Shown here piece by piece: positions 50,231 through 57,585 of a DNA stretch of 64,000 nucleotides (the stretch's first letter is position 1; each line of letters starts with the position of its first letter). The translations under genes and the position numbers were made by a program. The stretch comes from Geomonas paludis. Lineage in GTDB: Bacteria; Desulfobacterota; Desulfuromonadia; Geobacterales; Geobacteraceae. The stretch lies in NCBI RefSeq assembly GCF_014193585.1, contig NZ_BLXY01000002.1, positions 248,001-312,000 of the forward strand, written 5' to 3'. The notes under the pieces are model-generated. The model did no database searches and was not told where the DNA came from. It saw only the letters and a list, made by a program, of their open reading frames with translations.

Positions 50231-51748
50231 ATGCCTACTGCCAGAGAGCGGGTAACGAGCATCCTGTACGTGGAGGACGAGGCCGAGCCCAGGGAGCTGA
50301 TCGGGAATCTGCTGAGCGAGGAACATCCCCACATCAGGATCATCATCGCGGCTGACGGGGCGGAGGGACTCGCACTGTTCAAGGAGCACCGGCCGCAGGT
50401 CGTGGTGACGGACATCCGGATGCCGGTCATGGACGGTCTCACCATGGCCGCGCACATCCGGGAGATGGACCAGGAGGTCGACCTGATCGCGGTGAGCGCC
50501 TACAGCGATACCAGCTTCCTGGTGCGCGCCATCGAGCTCGGCTTCAGCAACTACGTTTTCAAACCGGTCAACTTCTCGAAGCTGCTCACCGCGCTGACCA
50601 GGATCATCAAGGTGAGGGAGTTGAAGCATCGGTTCAGCGAGCAAAACGAGCGGCTGCGGCAAAGCGAGCAACGTCTCCAGGCCACCTTCGACCAGGCCGC
50701 CGTCGGAGTGGGACACGTCGCCCTGGACGGCACCTTCCTGCGCATCAACGACAAATACTGCGACATCGCAGGATGCAGCAGCGGCACCGCACCGGCCACC
50801 ATCTACGACTTCACCCATCCCGACGACCTGCCGGCGTGCCGCAGCCACCATGAACTCCTGCTGGCAGGCGAAAAGCGCAGCTACTCCCTGGAAAAGCGCT
50901 ACGTCCACGACGGGGTCGTCGTTTGGGCCTCGCTGACCGTCTCCATGGTGCAGGACCATGCCGGCAAGGACACCTTCATGGTCGCCATCGTCGACGACAT
51001 AACGGAACGCAAGCTTCTGGAGGGTCGCATCGCCGACCTGAACCGCGCCCTGTCCGCACGGGCGGAGGAACTGGAGAGCGCCAACCGCGATCTCACCGCC
51101 TTCAACTACACGGTCGCCCACGACCTGCGCCAACCGTTGAACCTGATCAGCGGCTACTGCCAGGCCGTCAGCATGACCTGCGGCAAGGCGGTCAACGAAG
51201 AGTGCCGCGAGTTCCTGCAAAAGGCCTACGAGGGGACGGTGAAGATGAACAAGCTGGTCACCGCCCTGCTCGAATTCGCGGAAATGGCGCACGTGGAACC
51301 GAAGCGGGAAAGCGTCGATCTCAGCCGCGAAGCGGAGGAAATTGCGGCCGAACTGGCGCGCTCGGAACCGCAGCGGCAGGCGAGGTTCGTCATCGCACCG
51401 GGATTATCGGCACAGGGGGACGGACAGTTGCTCAGGGCGGTCCTGGCAAACCTGCTCGGCAACGCCTGGAAATACACAGCCCAGCGCGACGAGACGGCGA
51501 TCGAATTCGGCAGCAGCGTGCATGAAGGCAAGGTCGTTTTTTATGTCAGGGACAACGGCATCGGCTTCGACGCGGAGCAGACCAAGGAGATCTTCGTCCC
51601 CTTCCGGCGCCTGCCGGGGGCACAGCGGCGGGGAGGTTTCGGTATCGGGCTGGCGACGGTGGAGAGGATCATCAAACGGCACGGAGGCGAGGTTTGGGCG
51701 GAAGGCGAACCGGACAAGGGAGCCACCTTCTACTTCTCGCTCCCATGA
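50231..51748 (+). CDS. hybrid response regulator-PAS-histidine kinase
   Basis: A 505-residue signalling protein. The N-terminal receiver (about 8-130) has YVEDEAE acidic residues and phospho-acceptor D61 in VVTDIRMPVMDG. A PAS domain (about 145-265, ending VDDITERK), coiled coil, HisKA with H297 in AHDLRQPL, and HATPase (NLLGNAWKYT, DNGIGF, GFGIGL) follow. No membrane segment, so cytoplasmic. It has no DNA-binding or other output domain. It lies 1 bp from the membrane kinase, suggesting a relay from H605 to D61. The ultimate regulator is not in the window. Confidence 0.92.
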   Translation: MPTARERVTSILYVEDEAEPRELIGNLLSEEHPHIRIIIAADGAEGLALFKEHRPQVVVTDIRMPVMDGLTMAAHIREMDQEVDLIAVSAYSDTSFLVRAIELGFSNYVFKPVNFSKLLTALTRIIKVRELKHRFSEQNERLRQSEQRLQATFDQAAVGVGHVALDGTFLRINDKYCDIAGCSSGTAPATIYDFTHPDDLPACRSHHELLLAGEKRSYSLEKRYVHDGVVVWASLTVSMVQDHAGKDTFMVAIVDDITERKLLEGRIADLNRALSARAEELESANRDLTAFNYTVAHDLRQPLNLISGYCQAVSMTCGKAVNEECREFLQKAYEGTVKMNKLVTALLEFAEMAHVEPKRESVDLSREAEEIAAELARSEPQRQARFVIAPGLSAQGDGQLLRAVLANLLGNAWKYTAQRDETAIEFGSSVHEGKVVFYVRDNGIGFDAEQTKEIFVPFRRLPGAQRRGGFGIGLATVERIIKRHGGEVWAEGEPDKGATFYFSLP

Positions 51749-51795
51749 ACCCGGCTGACGAACTAATCCCTCTATGGCAGGCGTCGCCAGAGAAG

Positions 51796-51904
51796 GGGGA
51801 CTGGCTCCGCCAGGTGCCAGTCCCCTTACTGCGTGGGGAAGGCGGCCAAGCTGAAAGGAGCGTTCCGCTACAGGGACAGGCACCTGACGGAGCCTGTCCC
51901 TTCT
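51796..51904. repeat. inverted pair of GGGGACTGGC elements
   Basis: GGGGGACTGGCTCCGCC...CCAGTCCCC (51796-51826) faces GGGACAGGCACCTGACGG...CCTGTCCC (51870-51902). Same family as near 9.5, 20.8, 25.5 and 45.5 kb. Confidence 0.8.
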
Positions 51905-51923
51905 GCCGCGCAGCTTGAAATAC

Positions 51924-51955
51924 AAAAAGCCCCGGCATTGCTGCCGGGGCTTTTT
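51924..51955. terminator. bidirectional terminator
   Basis: AAAAAGCCCCGGCA-TTGC-TGCCGGGGCTTTTT, a 9-bp GC stem with A and T flanks. It ends the two-kinase transcript. The following 51956-52158 holds nothing else I can support. Confidence 0.92.
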
Positions 51956-52158
51956 GGCTAAGGGACGCCCGCCTCGTTAAAGACGGGCCACATACTGCAA
52001 CCTTCTTTGCAGTGCGATACAGGGCGAATAGCAAACTTAGAGGTCCACATTGCCATGATCTCCTTTCCCGAAATAGAAGTTATCTACTCATACACCGCCG
52101 CGGCGGTACAAGTCAACATAAAAAGATCAATTTGATCCTTTTTGATTTACTGCGCGGC

Positions 52159-52449
52159 TCAGGAGGTCTGATGGCACCCTTCGCAGGCGACGGGACCTTC
52201 CATCTTGCCGGCTTCGGGCTGATGACACCCGATGCAGATCCGATGGGCATAGGCCTTGCCGAAGGTCCTGATGGCGCCCACCTCCCCTTCGTGACAGACG
52301 CTGCAGTCCATGTCGGCCAACTTCTCGTGCTTTTTGTGTGCGAAGACGACGGTCCCCTTCTTGTTGGGGAACTCCATCCTTTCGTTGATGCCGGCAAAGG
52401 CCACTCCTGCCACGCCGGCAATGACCGCCGGCACCACAATCCATTTCAT
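52159..52449 (-). CDS. small triheme c7-type cytochrome
   Basis: A 96-residue secreted protein with signal peptide 1-19 (VAGVAFA then GINERM). Three haem sites: CSVCH (49-53), CIGCH (72-76) and CEGCH (89-93), with distal His candidates H38, H41 and H69. The FAHKKHEK motif and size fit the cytochrome c7/c3 group used for periplasmic electron transfer in Geobacter. The ATG at 52449 has GGAGGAG upstream; the frame could extend six residues. It is monocistronic, with its own promoter. Confidence 0.88.
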   Translation of the reverse strand: MKWIVVPAVIAGVAGVAFAGINERMEFPNKKGTVVFAHKKHEKLADMDCSVCHEGEVGAIRTFGKAYAHRICIGCHQPEAGKMEGPVACEGCHQTS

Positions 52450-52499
52450 AACATTCTCCTCCATCAATCAGTGCACAACACAGTTGCTCATAGCGACAG

Positions 52500-52528
52500 T
52501 ATCTAGTACCTTTCCAAGTCAAAGTCAA
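52500..52528 (-). promoter_or_regulatory. promoter of the triheme cytochrome
   Basis: On the minus strand TTGACT (52523-52528), 17-bp spacer, TAGATA (52500-52505), about 50 bp before the ATG. Confidence 0.65.
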
Positions 52529-52585
52529 TGAATTAGGTACCGAGCCCACAGGGCGGACTGCCGATCAGGCACAAAGGAGGAAGCA

Positions 52586-53077
52586 ATGCGCGACATTCCC
52601 GATCTGCTCGACTCACTCAAGCGGGCACCCAGCATCTTGTCCCGCTTCGTCGAGAGCATCCCCGAGCAGAAGCTGGATCTCAGAAGAGGCGACGGTTTCT
52701 GGACCATAGCCGAACATGTGAGCCACCTGGCAGGGGTGCAGCCGATGCTGCTGCAGCGGATCGAACGTTTTCTGAAGGAGGAGCATCCCGAGTTCGTCCC
52801 GTACCTTCCCGGGCAAGGGGAAGAGGAACCGGACACACCGGCGCGGATGGAAATGACGGCGGCTTTGGACCAGTTTGAAGGCTGCCGCATCAAGCAGTTG
52901 GAGCTATTGAAAGGGCTGGACGAAAAAACGTGGCGCAGGACGGGGACCCACCCGGAGTACGAGGCGTACTCGCTGTACATCCTCACCAGGCACATCCTCA
53001 TGCACGATCACTGGCACATGTACCGGATGGAAGAGCTCTGGCTGACCAGGGACGCCTACCTGACCCAGCTGGCCTAA
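52586..53077 (+). CDS. DinB-family protein
   Basis: A 163-residue four-helix-bundle DinB/YfiT-like protein. WTIAEHVSHLAGVQ (His in helix 2) and RHILMHDHWHMYRMEEL (two His in helix 4) are the likely metal triad. DinB-like proteins often are metal-dependent thiol transferases or dehalogenase-like enzymes; the substrate here is unknown. AGGAGG is nine bases upstream of the ATG. Its stop faces the stop of the acetyltransferase gene with 6 bp between. Confidence 0.83.
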   Translation: MRDIPDLLDSLKRAPSILSRFVESIPEQKLDLRRGDGFWTIAEHVSHLAGVQPMLLQRIERFLKEEHPEFVPYLPGQGEEEPDTPARMEMTAALDQFEGCRIKQLELLKGLDEKTWRRTGTHPEYEAYSLYILTRHILMHDHWHMYRMEELWLTRDAYLTQLA

Positions 53078-53083
53078 CCGGCG

Positions 53084-53548
53084 CTAAGAGCGGTGTCCGG
53101 CCGGCTTTTCCATGAACACGATGGCGAAGCTGCCGGGCACCTCCTTCCGTGCGTAAATCTCGTACCCGAGCTTGCGGTACAGGCGGATGTTGCTGTCGCT
53201 CCTCTCGCCGGTGAAGAGACGATAACAGGAGGCTTCGGGAAAGGCGCCCTCGATGGCCCGCATCAGGGCCGCCCCGATCCCCCTCCCCTGCCGTTCCGGG
53301 TGCACCATCAGGCGGCCGATGAGGCAGCGCCCCTTGCTCATCCTCCCGTTTACCGACCCCACGATCCTGCCGTCCTCGACTGCCTTGAGGACCGTGTTCA
53401 CCGAGAAGCTGTCGGCCAGCTCTTCCAGGGTCTGGGTGAGCGGCGGGATGGACCAGTCCTGGTAGATGGCCGCCTCGCTCACGTAGGCAGTCTTTTGCAG
53501 AGCCAGTATTTCGGCGGCATCGTTGCGGCCGGCACGGGTAATGTTCAC
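53084..53548 (-). CDS. GNAT-family N-acetyltransferase
   Basis: A 154-residue acetyl-CoA-dependent transferase. MVHPERQGRGIGAALMRAIE contains the acetyl-CoA-binding R/Q-x-x-G-x-G/A loop of motif A; RLYRKLGYEI is the C-terminal motif. The acceptor substrate is unknown. The start is GTG at 53548, overlapping the stop codon of the cysteine desulfurase gene by 4 bp, so it is translated as the second cistron. Confidence 0.87.
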   Translation of the reverse strand: MNITRAGRNDAAEILALQKTAYVSEAAIYQDWSIPPLTQTLEELADSFSVNTVLKAVEDGRIVGSVNGRMSKGRCLIGRLMVHPERQGRGIGAALMRAIEGAFPEASCYRLFTGERSDSNIRLYRKLGYEIYARKEVPGSFAIVFMEKPAGHRS

Positions 53549-54684
53549 GAGGCGCGGATCTCCTTCACCTTGGCGGCGATGAGAGCGGCGGCACGGTCCA
53601 CCTCCTCGGCGCTGGTGAGGCGGCCCAGGCTCAGGCGCACCGCCCCGAACCCCTGCGCCCGGGAAAGACCCATCGCCTTCAGGACGCCCGAGAGCTCACC
53701 TTTCCCGTCGTGGCAGGCGGAACCGGTCGAGGCCGCGATCTCCGGAAGACGAGCCAGGAGGTCCGCCCCCACCACGCCGTCGAAGCTTACGTTCAGCGTG
53801 TTGGGCAGCCGCTCCTTTTCCGGCCCGTTCAGGACCACCCCGCCCGCCTGCTCCTGCAGTTGCGCGTGCAGCCGATCCCGCAGGGCCTGTACCTTGCCCG
53901 GTTCGCCCGCCGCAATGCGCTCCGCTGCCAGCTGCATCGCCTTGCCCAGGGCCGCCATGTAGGGGACATTCTCGGTCCCGGCCCGCAGGCCCGCTTCATG
54001 CCCCGCCCCGTGCAGGTAGGGCGCCACGCGCACGCCGTTGCGGATGTAGAGGGCGCCGACGCCTTTGGGAGCGTAGAGCTTGTGTCCGGCAACCGTGAGC
54101 AGGTCCACCCCGAGCTGGTCCACCAGGGTCGGCACCTTCCCCACCGACTGAGCCGCGTCGCTGTGCAGAAGGACGCCGCGTTCCCTGGTGATGGTGCTGA
54201 TCTCCGGGAGGGGCTGGATCGAGCCGACCTCGTTGTTGGCGTGCATGATGCTGACCAGGATCGTCTGGGCGGTGATCGCTTGGCGCACCTCAGCCGGATC
54301 GACCATCCCCGCGCCGTCCACCGGCAGGTAGGTCACGGCGAAGCCCTGCTCCTCCAGCCAGCGCAGCGGCTTGAGCACCGCGGGGTGCTCCACCGCAGAG
54401 GTGATGATGTGGTTGCCGCGCTCCCGGTTGGCGAAGGCGGTGCCGATCAGGGCCTGGTTGTCGGACTCGGTGCCGCCGCTGGTGAAGATCACCTCGCCGG
54501 GGGTGCAGCCAAGTGCCGTTGCCACCCTCCCCCGCGCCAGTTCCACCGCCTCCTTGCCGGTCCTGCCGTAAGGGTGGTTGCTGGAAGGGTTGCCGAAGTG
54601 CGCGGTGAGAAACGGGATCAGCTCGTCCACCACCGCCGGGTCGACCGGGGTGGTCGCGTTGTAGTCGAGATAGATGGGGTCCAT
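53545..54684 (-). CDS. cysteine desulfurase (NifS/IscS family)
   Basis: A 379-residue PLP enzyme that takes sulfur from cysteine for Fe-S cluster or tRNA thiolation pathways. MDPIYLDYNATTPVDP is the N-terminal signature, SGGTESDNQA binds cofactor phosphate, AGHKLYAPKGVG holds the PLP lysine, and GSACHDGKGE contains the catalytic Cys. The residues after that Cys (HDGKG) differ from the common GSACTSG, suggesting a non-housekeeping member. I start at 54684, after GAGG; the frame extends to 54774 without homology. No iscU or other Fe-S genes adjoin it; its operon partner is an acetyltransferase. Confidence 0.9.
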   Translation of the reverse strand: MDPIYLDYNATTPVDPAVVDELIPFLTAHFGNPSSNHPYGRTGKEAVELARGRVATALGCTPGEVIFTSGGTESDNQALIGTAFANRERGNHIITSAVEHPAVLKPLRWLEEQGFAVTYLPVDGAGMVDPAEVRQAITAQTILVSIMHANNEVGSIQPLPEISTITRERGVLLHSDAAQSVGKVPTLVDQLGVDLLTVAGHKLYAPKGVGALYIRNGVRVAPYLHGAGHEAGLRAGTENVPYMAALGKAMQLAAERIAAGEPGKVQALRDRLHAQLQEQAGGVVLNGPEKERLPNTLNVSFDGVVGADLLARLPEIAASTGSACHDGKGELSGVLKAMGLSRAQGFGAVRLSLGRLTSAEEVDRAAALIAAKVKEIRAS

Positions 54685-54850
54685 TGGTTCCTCGGGTGTC
54701 TTTGCTGATGTTGCCGCTATTGCGCCGCCTGGCGCAGGATGACTGACGATAATGCAAAAGAAGCCCAGAGGCAAGACTTTACCGAGGTTTGTGTGGCTGA
54801 CGGCATGAGCGCCGGGTCGGCTCCTTGAGCGCCCGTTTCACATGGCGGGG

Positions 54851-55579
54851 CTACCTCAGAAACCGGACTCGGCACCTGAGGCCGGAGGGGACCTGCATGG
54901 ACGGGTTTGCGACATCAACCCGGGCCATAAAGGTACTGCTTGCTGCATCGACCACCTTGTCTACTATGGCAACCCTGCCATAATACCTTCCGCCGACCGG
55001 CGCCTCCGGCCTGATCTCAGCCCTCATCCCCCGCTTCACCAGCCCGAAACTACGCACAGGTATCACGACATCGACCCTGAGCGGGTCGAGGCAGGCCAGC
55101 TTGAAGATAGGCGCTTCGCCTACGTAATCGCCAGGCGCCATGAGTCTCTCGGTGACCACGCCATCGATGGTGCTTACTACGGTCCTTGACTTGAGCTTCT
55201 CCTCTAGTTCCTCGAGCTGCAGTTGGGCTTTCCGGAGGTCCGTCTCCAGCTCGTCGTTTTCATTGGCGGAGACCAGCTTTTTTCTGACCAGACCCGCGTT
55301 CCTTTCCATTTTCCGTCTGAGAAATTCCACGTTGGCGAGGGCCAGATCGCGCGCGGCCCTTTCCTGGCCTGACTTCAGGCGCGCGAGCACCTGCCCTTTC
55401 CTGACCAGGTCACCGCGCTCGACCGTTACCTCCTCCAGGATGCCGGCAGCGGAGCTGCTGACTTTGACCACCTCGCTGGGATAGATCACCCCCTCGAATT
55501 CCTCGACAGCAGACGCTGCCGATATACCGGCCAGGAAGAGGAGAGCGCAAATCCCGACAACGAAAACCCTGACCTTCAT
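54851..55579 (-). CDS. small HlyD/RND-type periplasmic adaptor
   Basis: A 242-residue exported adaptor with a signal peptide (VGICALLFLAGISAASA). A barrel-sandwich half (EGVIYPSEVVKVSSSAAGIL, EVTVERGDLVRKGQVLARL), a helical hairpin (70-140), the second half (VSTIDGVVTERLMAPGDYV) and a beta-barrel to the end form the core HlyD/AcrA fold; the membrane-proximal domain is short. The start at 55579 has AGGAGG five bases upstream. It follows the SecA-like gene by 9 bp, with no RND pump or ABC ATPase gene beside it. It is the last gene of the putative export operon and likely acts in that complex (inference). Confidence 0.8.
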   Translation of the reverse strand: MKVRVFVVGICALLFLAGISAASAVEEFEGVIYPSEVVKVSSSAAGILEEVTVERGDLVRKGQVLARLKSGQERAARDLALANVEFLRRKMERNAGLVRKKLVSANENDELETDLRKAQLQLEELEEKLKSRTVVSTIDGVVTERLMAPGDYVGEAPIFKLACLDPLRVDVVIPVRSFGLVKRGMRAEIRPEAPVGGRYYGRVAIVDKVVDAASSTFMARVDVANPSMQVPSGLRCRVRFLR

Positions 55580-55588
55580 CATGTCCTC

Positions 55589-57577
55589 CTATTGCTCCTG
55601 TGACAATGACAGGAGCCCTCTCGTCTGGACATCCCGATGTAATAGTTCCCTTCTTAGCCTCTGGTGGAGCCGCTCCGTTTCCTTCTGCATGCGCAGCAGT
55701 ACCCGTCCGGCGACAAGTTCCCACAGGCCGGTTCCTGCCGGCAGAAGTCTCAGGAGCAGGGACGCCGTTCCTCCTGCCTTGACCAGGACGGAGTCATCCA
55801 GCACCGTGAGCGTCTGGCAGCTGCCGGGATCGCCCTGGCGCGCGCATCGTCCGCGCAGTTGCCGGTCGACCCGCGCCGCATCATGCAGTTCCGTGAGGAT
55901 CACGTGCAGCCCCCCCACCTCGGCTACGCCCGCGGCGAGCTTTATGTCGGTGCCGCGACCCGCCATGTTGGTGGCGACGGTTATGGCGCAGCTCTCCCCC
56001 GCCCTTGCCACGATGGCGGCCTCCTCTGCATCGTTTTTGGCGTTGAGCACTGCATGGGGGATGCCTTCCCCCCCGAGAACCCTGCTTACCCCTTCGGACG
56101 CGGCAACGGAAGCGGTGCCGATAAGCACCGGACGCCCCCCCCTGCGGAGTTCGGCCACCCGATCGAGGAGGAAGCGGTCCCGTTGCTCGCGATCATAGAA
56201 GATCCGGTCCGGGAGGAGCGTGCGCCGCGAGGGGCAACGGGTCGGAAGGCGCACCACCGGCAATCGGTACACCGACCACAGCTCCCCCACAACCTCGCCG
56301 GCGGTTCCGGTCATACCGGCGAGGTGCAGGTAGCGCCTGAAGAAGCTTTGGAAGCTCATCCTGGCGACCGTCTCCTGCTGCGAGCTCACCTCGCACCCCT
56401 CCTTTATCTCGATCAACTGCTGCAGTCCCTGGTCCCAGCTGCGGTCCGGCATCACCCTTCCGGTATGGGTGTCGATTATGTGCACCTTCCCGTTGCGCAC
56501 CAGGTACTCCCTGTCCGGTTGATAGCGGTGCAACGCCGCGATCGCCCGGCGCACCAGTTCGCCCTTGCGCAAGGCGGCCGTCCCCCTGGTCCCCGGGGGG
56601 AGCTCCAATAGATGCAGCTTACGCTCTCCGGCCGGCGTGATGTGAACCTCGCGCGTGGTGGGGTGGACGGTGAACTCCCCTCCCTCCGCCAGGGTCCGGG
56701 CGAACTCGAGCACGCCCCTCAGGACCTCAACATCCTCCCGATGCAAGCCCGAGCCGGAAATCACCAGCGGGGTCCTCGCCTCGTCGATCAGAAGGCTGTC
56801 CGCCTCGTCAGCGATGGCGTAGTGCAGGCCGCGCAGCAAGAGGGCGTCCCCGCAGGGGGCCGTGCGGTAAAGATGCTCCACCTGCAAACGCAGGGCGCCC
56901 GTCCCTGTTGCCTTCAAGGTCAGCCTGTCCCGAAGATAATCAAAGACCACCTCCTTGTTGGTGCAGTAGGTGATGTCGCTCAGATACTGGCGCCGGCGCG
57001 ACTCGACGGGGACCTCGTGGACGACGCACCCCACGCTGAGCCCGAGGGCGCGGTAGACAGGGCCCATCTCGCCTGCATCCCGCCCGGTCAGGTAATCGTT
57101 AACGGTCAGGACGTGAACCGGCACCCCGGCGAGGGCGGCCGTTGCGGCAGCGAGGGTCGCGGCGAGCGTCTTCCCCTCGCCGGTTTCCATCTCGGCGACC
57201 ATACCCTTGAGCAGGGCAAAGCCTCCCAGCAACTGGACGTTGTAGTGCCTTTTTCCCAGCGTCCTTCCGGAGACCTCGCGCACCAGTGCGAAGGCGCGTC
57301 CGACCAGCGCATCGGTGAAGCCCTGGCGGCGCAATTCAAGCCGCAGCAGGGAGGCCTCGCGCTTCAGTTCGGGGTCGCTTTTCTGCCCCAGCGTCGCCGC
57401 GTGCCTCTCGACCATGGGAAGGATCCTGTTCAAAGGGCCAAGGCGGGAACGCCACCTTCTTGCCACGACCCCGGCGGCGCCCCCCAAGACCGCCTCCAGG
57501 GCTCCCGGACAGAGTTCAGGCTTTTCGGGACGAAGGTCATGGGTAGCAGGCGGGTGGTTGAGGAGATCATTCAGCAT
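55589..57577 (-). CDS. SecA-like preprotein translocase ATPase, short form
   Basis: A 662-residue DEAD-box motor related to SecA. Walker A METGEGKT (130-137), TYCTNKEVVFDYLRDR (203-218), DEADSLLIDEARTPLVISG (257-275), AGMTGTA (420-426), ATNMAGRGTDIKL (535-547) and LRGRCARQGDPGS (574-586) are all in order. It is about 200-240 residues shorter than housekeeping SecA. After the last motif only about 75 residues remain, so most of the helical wing/scaffold region and the zinc-binding tail are missing. Family knowledge: SecA drives proteins through SecYEG; a truncated paralogue beside dedicated adaptors suggests a specialised substrate. The ATG has AGGA six bases upstream, 9 bp after the protease gene. 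Confidence 0.85.
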   Translation of the reverse strand: MLNDLLNHPPATHDLRPEKPELCPGALEAVLGGAAGVVARRWRSRLGPLNRILPMVERHAATLGQKSDPELKREASLLRLELRRQGFTDALVGRAFALVREVSGRTLGKRHYNVQLLGGFALLKGMVAEMETGEGKTLAATLAAATAALAGVPVHVLTVNDYLTGRDAGEMGPVYRALGLSVGCVVHEVPVESRRRQYLSDITYCTNKEVVFDYLRDRLTLKATGTGALRLQVEHLYRTAPCGDALLLRGLHYAIADEADSLLIDEARTPLVISGSGLHREDVEVLRGVLEFARTLAEGGEFTVHPTTREVHITPAGERKLHLLELPPGTRGTAALRKGELVRRAIAALHRYQPDREYLVRNGKVHIIDTHTGRVMPDRSWDQGLQQLIEIKEGCEVSSQQETVARMSFQSFFRRYLHLAGMTGTAGEVVGELWSVYRLPVVRLPTRCPSRRTLLPDRIFYDREQRDRFLLDRVAELRRGGRPVLIGTASVAASEGVSRVLGGEGIPHAVLNAKNDAEEAAIVARAGESCAITVATNMAGRGTDIKLAAGVAEVGGLHVILTELHDAARVDRQLRGRCARQGDPGSCQTLTVLDDSVLVKAGGTASLLLRLLPAGTGLWELVAGRVLLRMQKETERLHQRLRRELLHRDVQTRGLLSLSQEQ

Positions 57578-57585
57578 GAAAGGTC

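Noticed and set aside
52120-52143. Terminator of the triheme cytochrome (GATCAATTTGATC with A/T flanks)
   Set aside because: The stem is only about five AT-rich pairs with a minimal loop; too weak to call.
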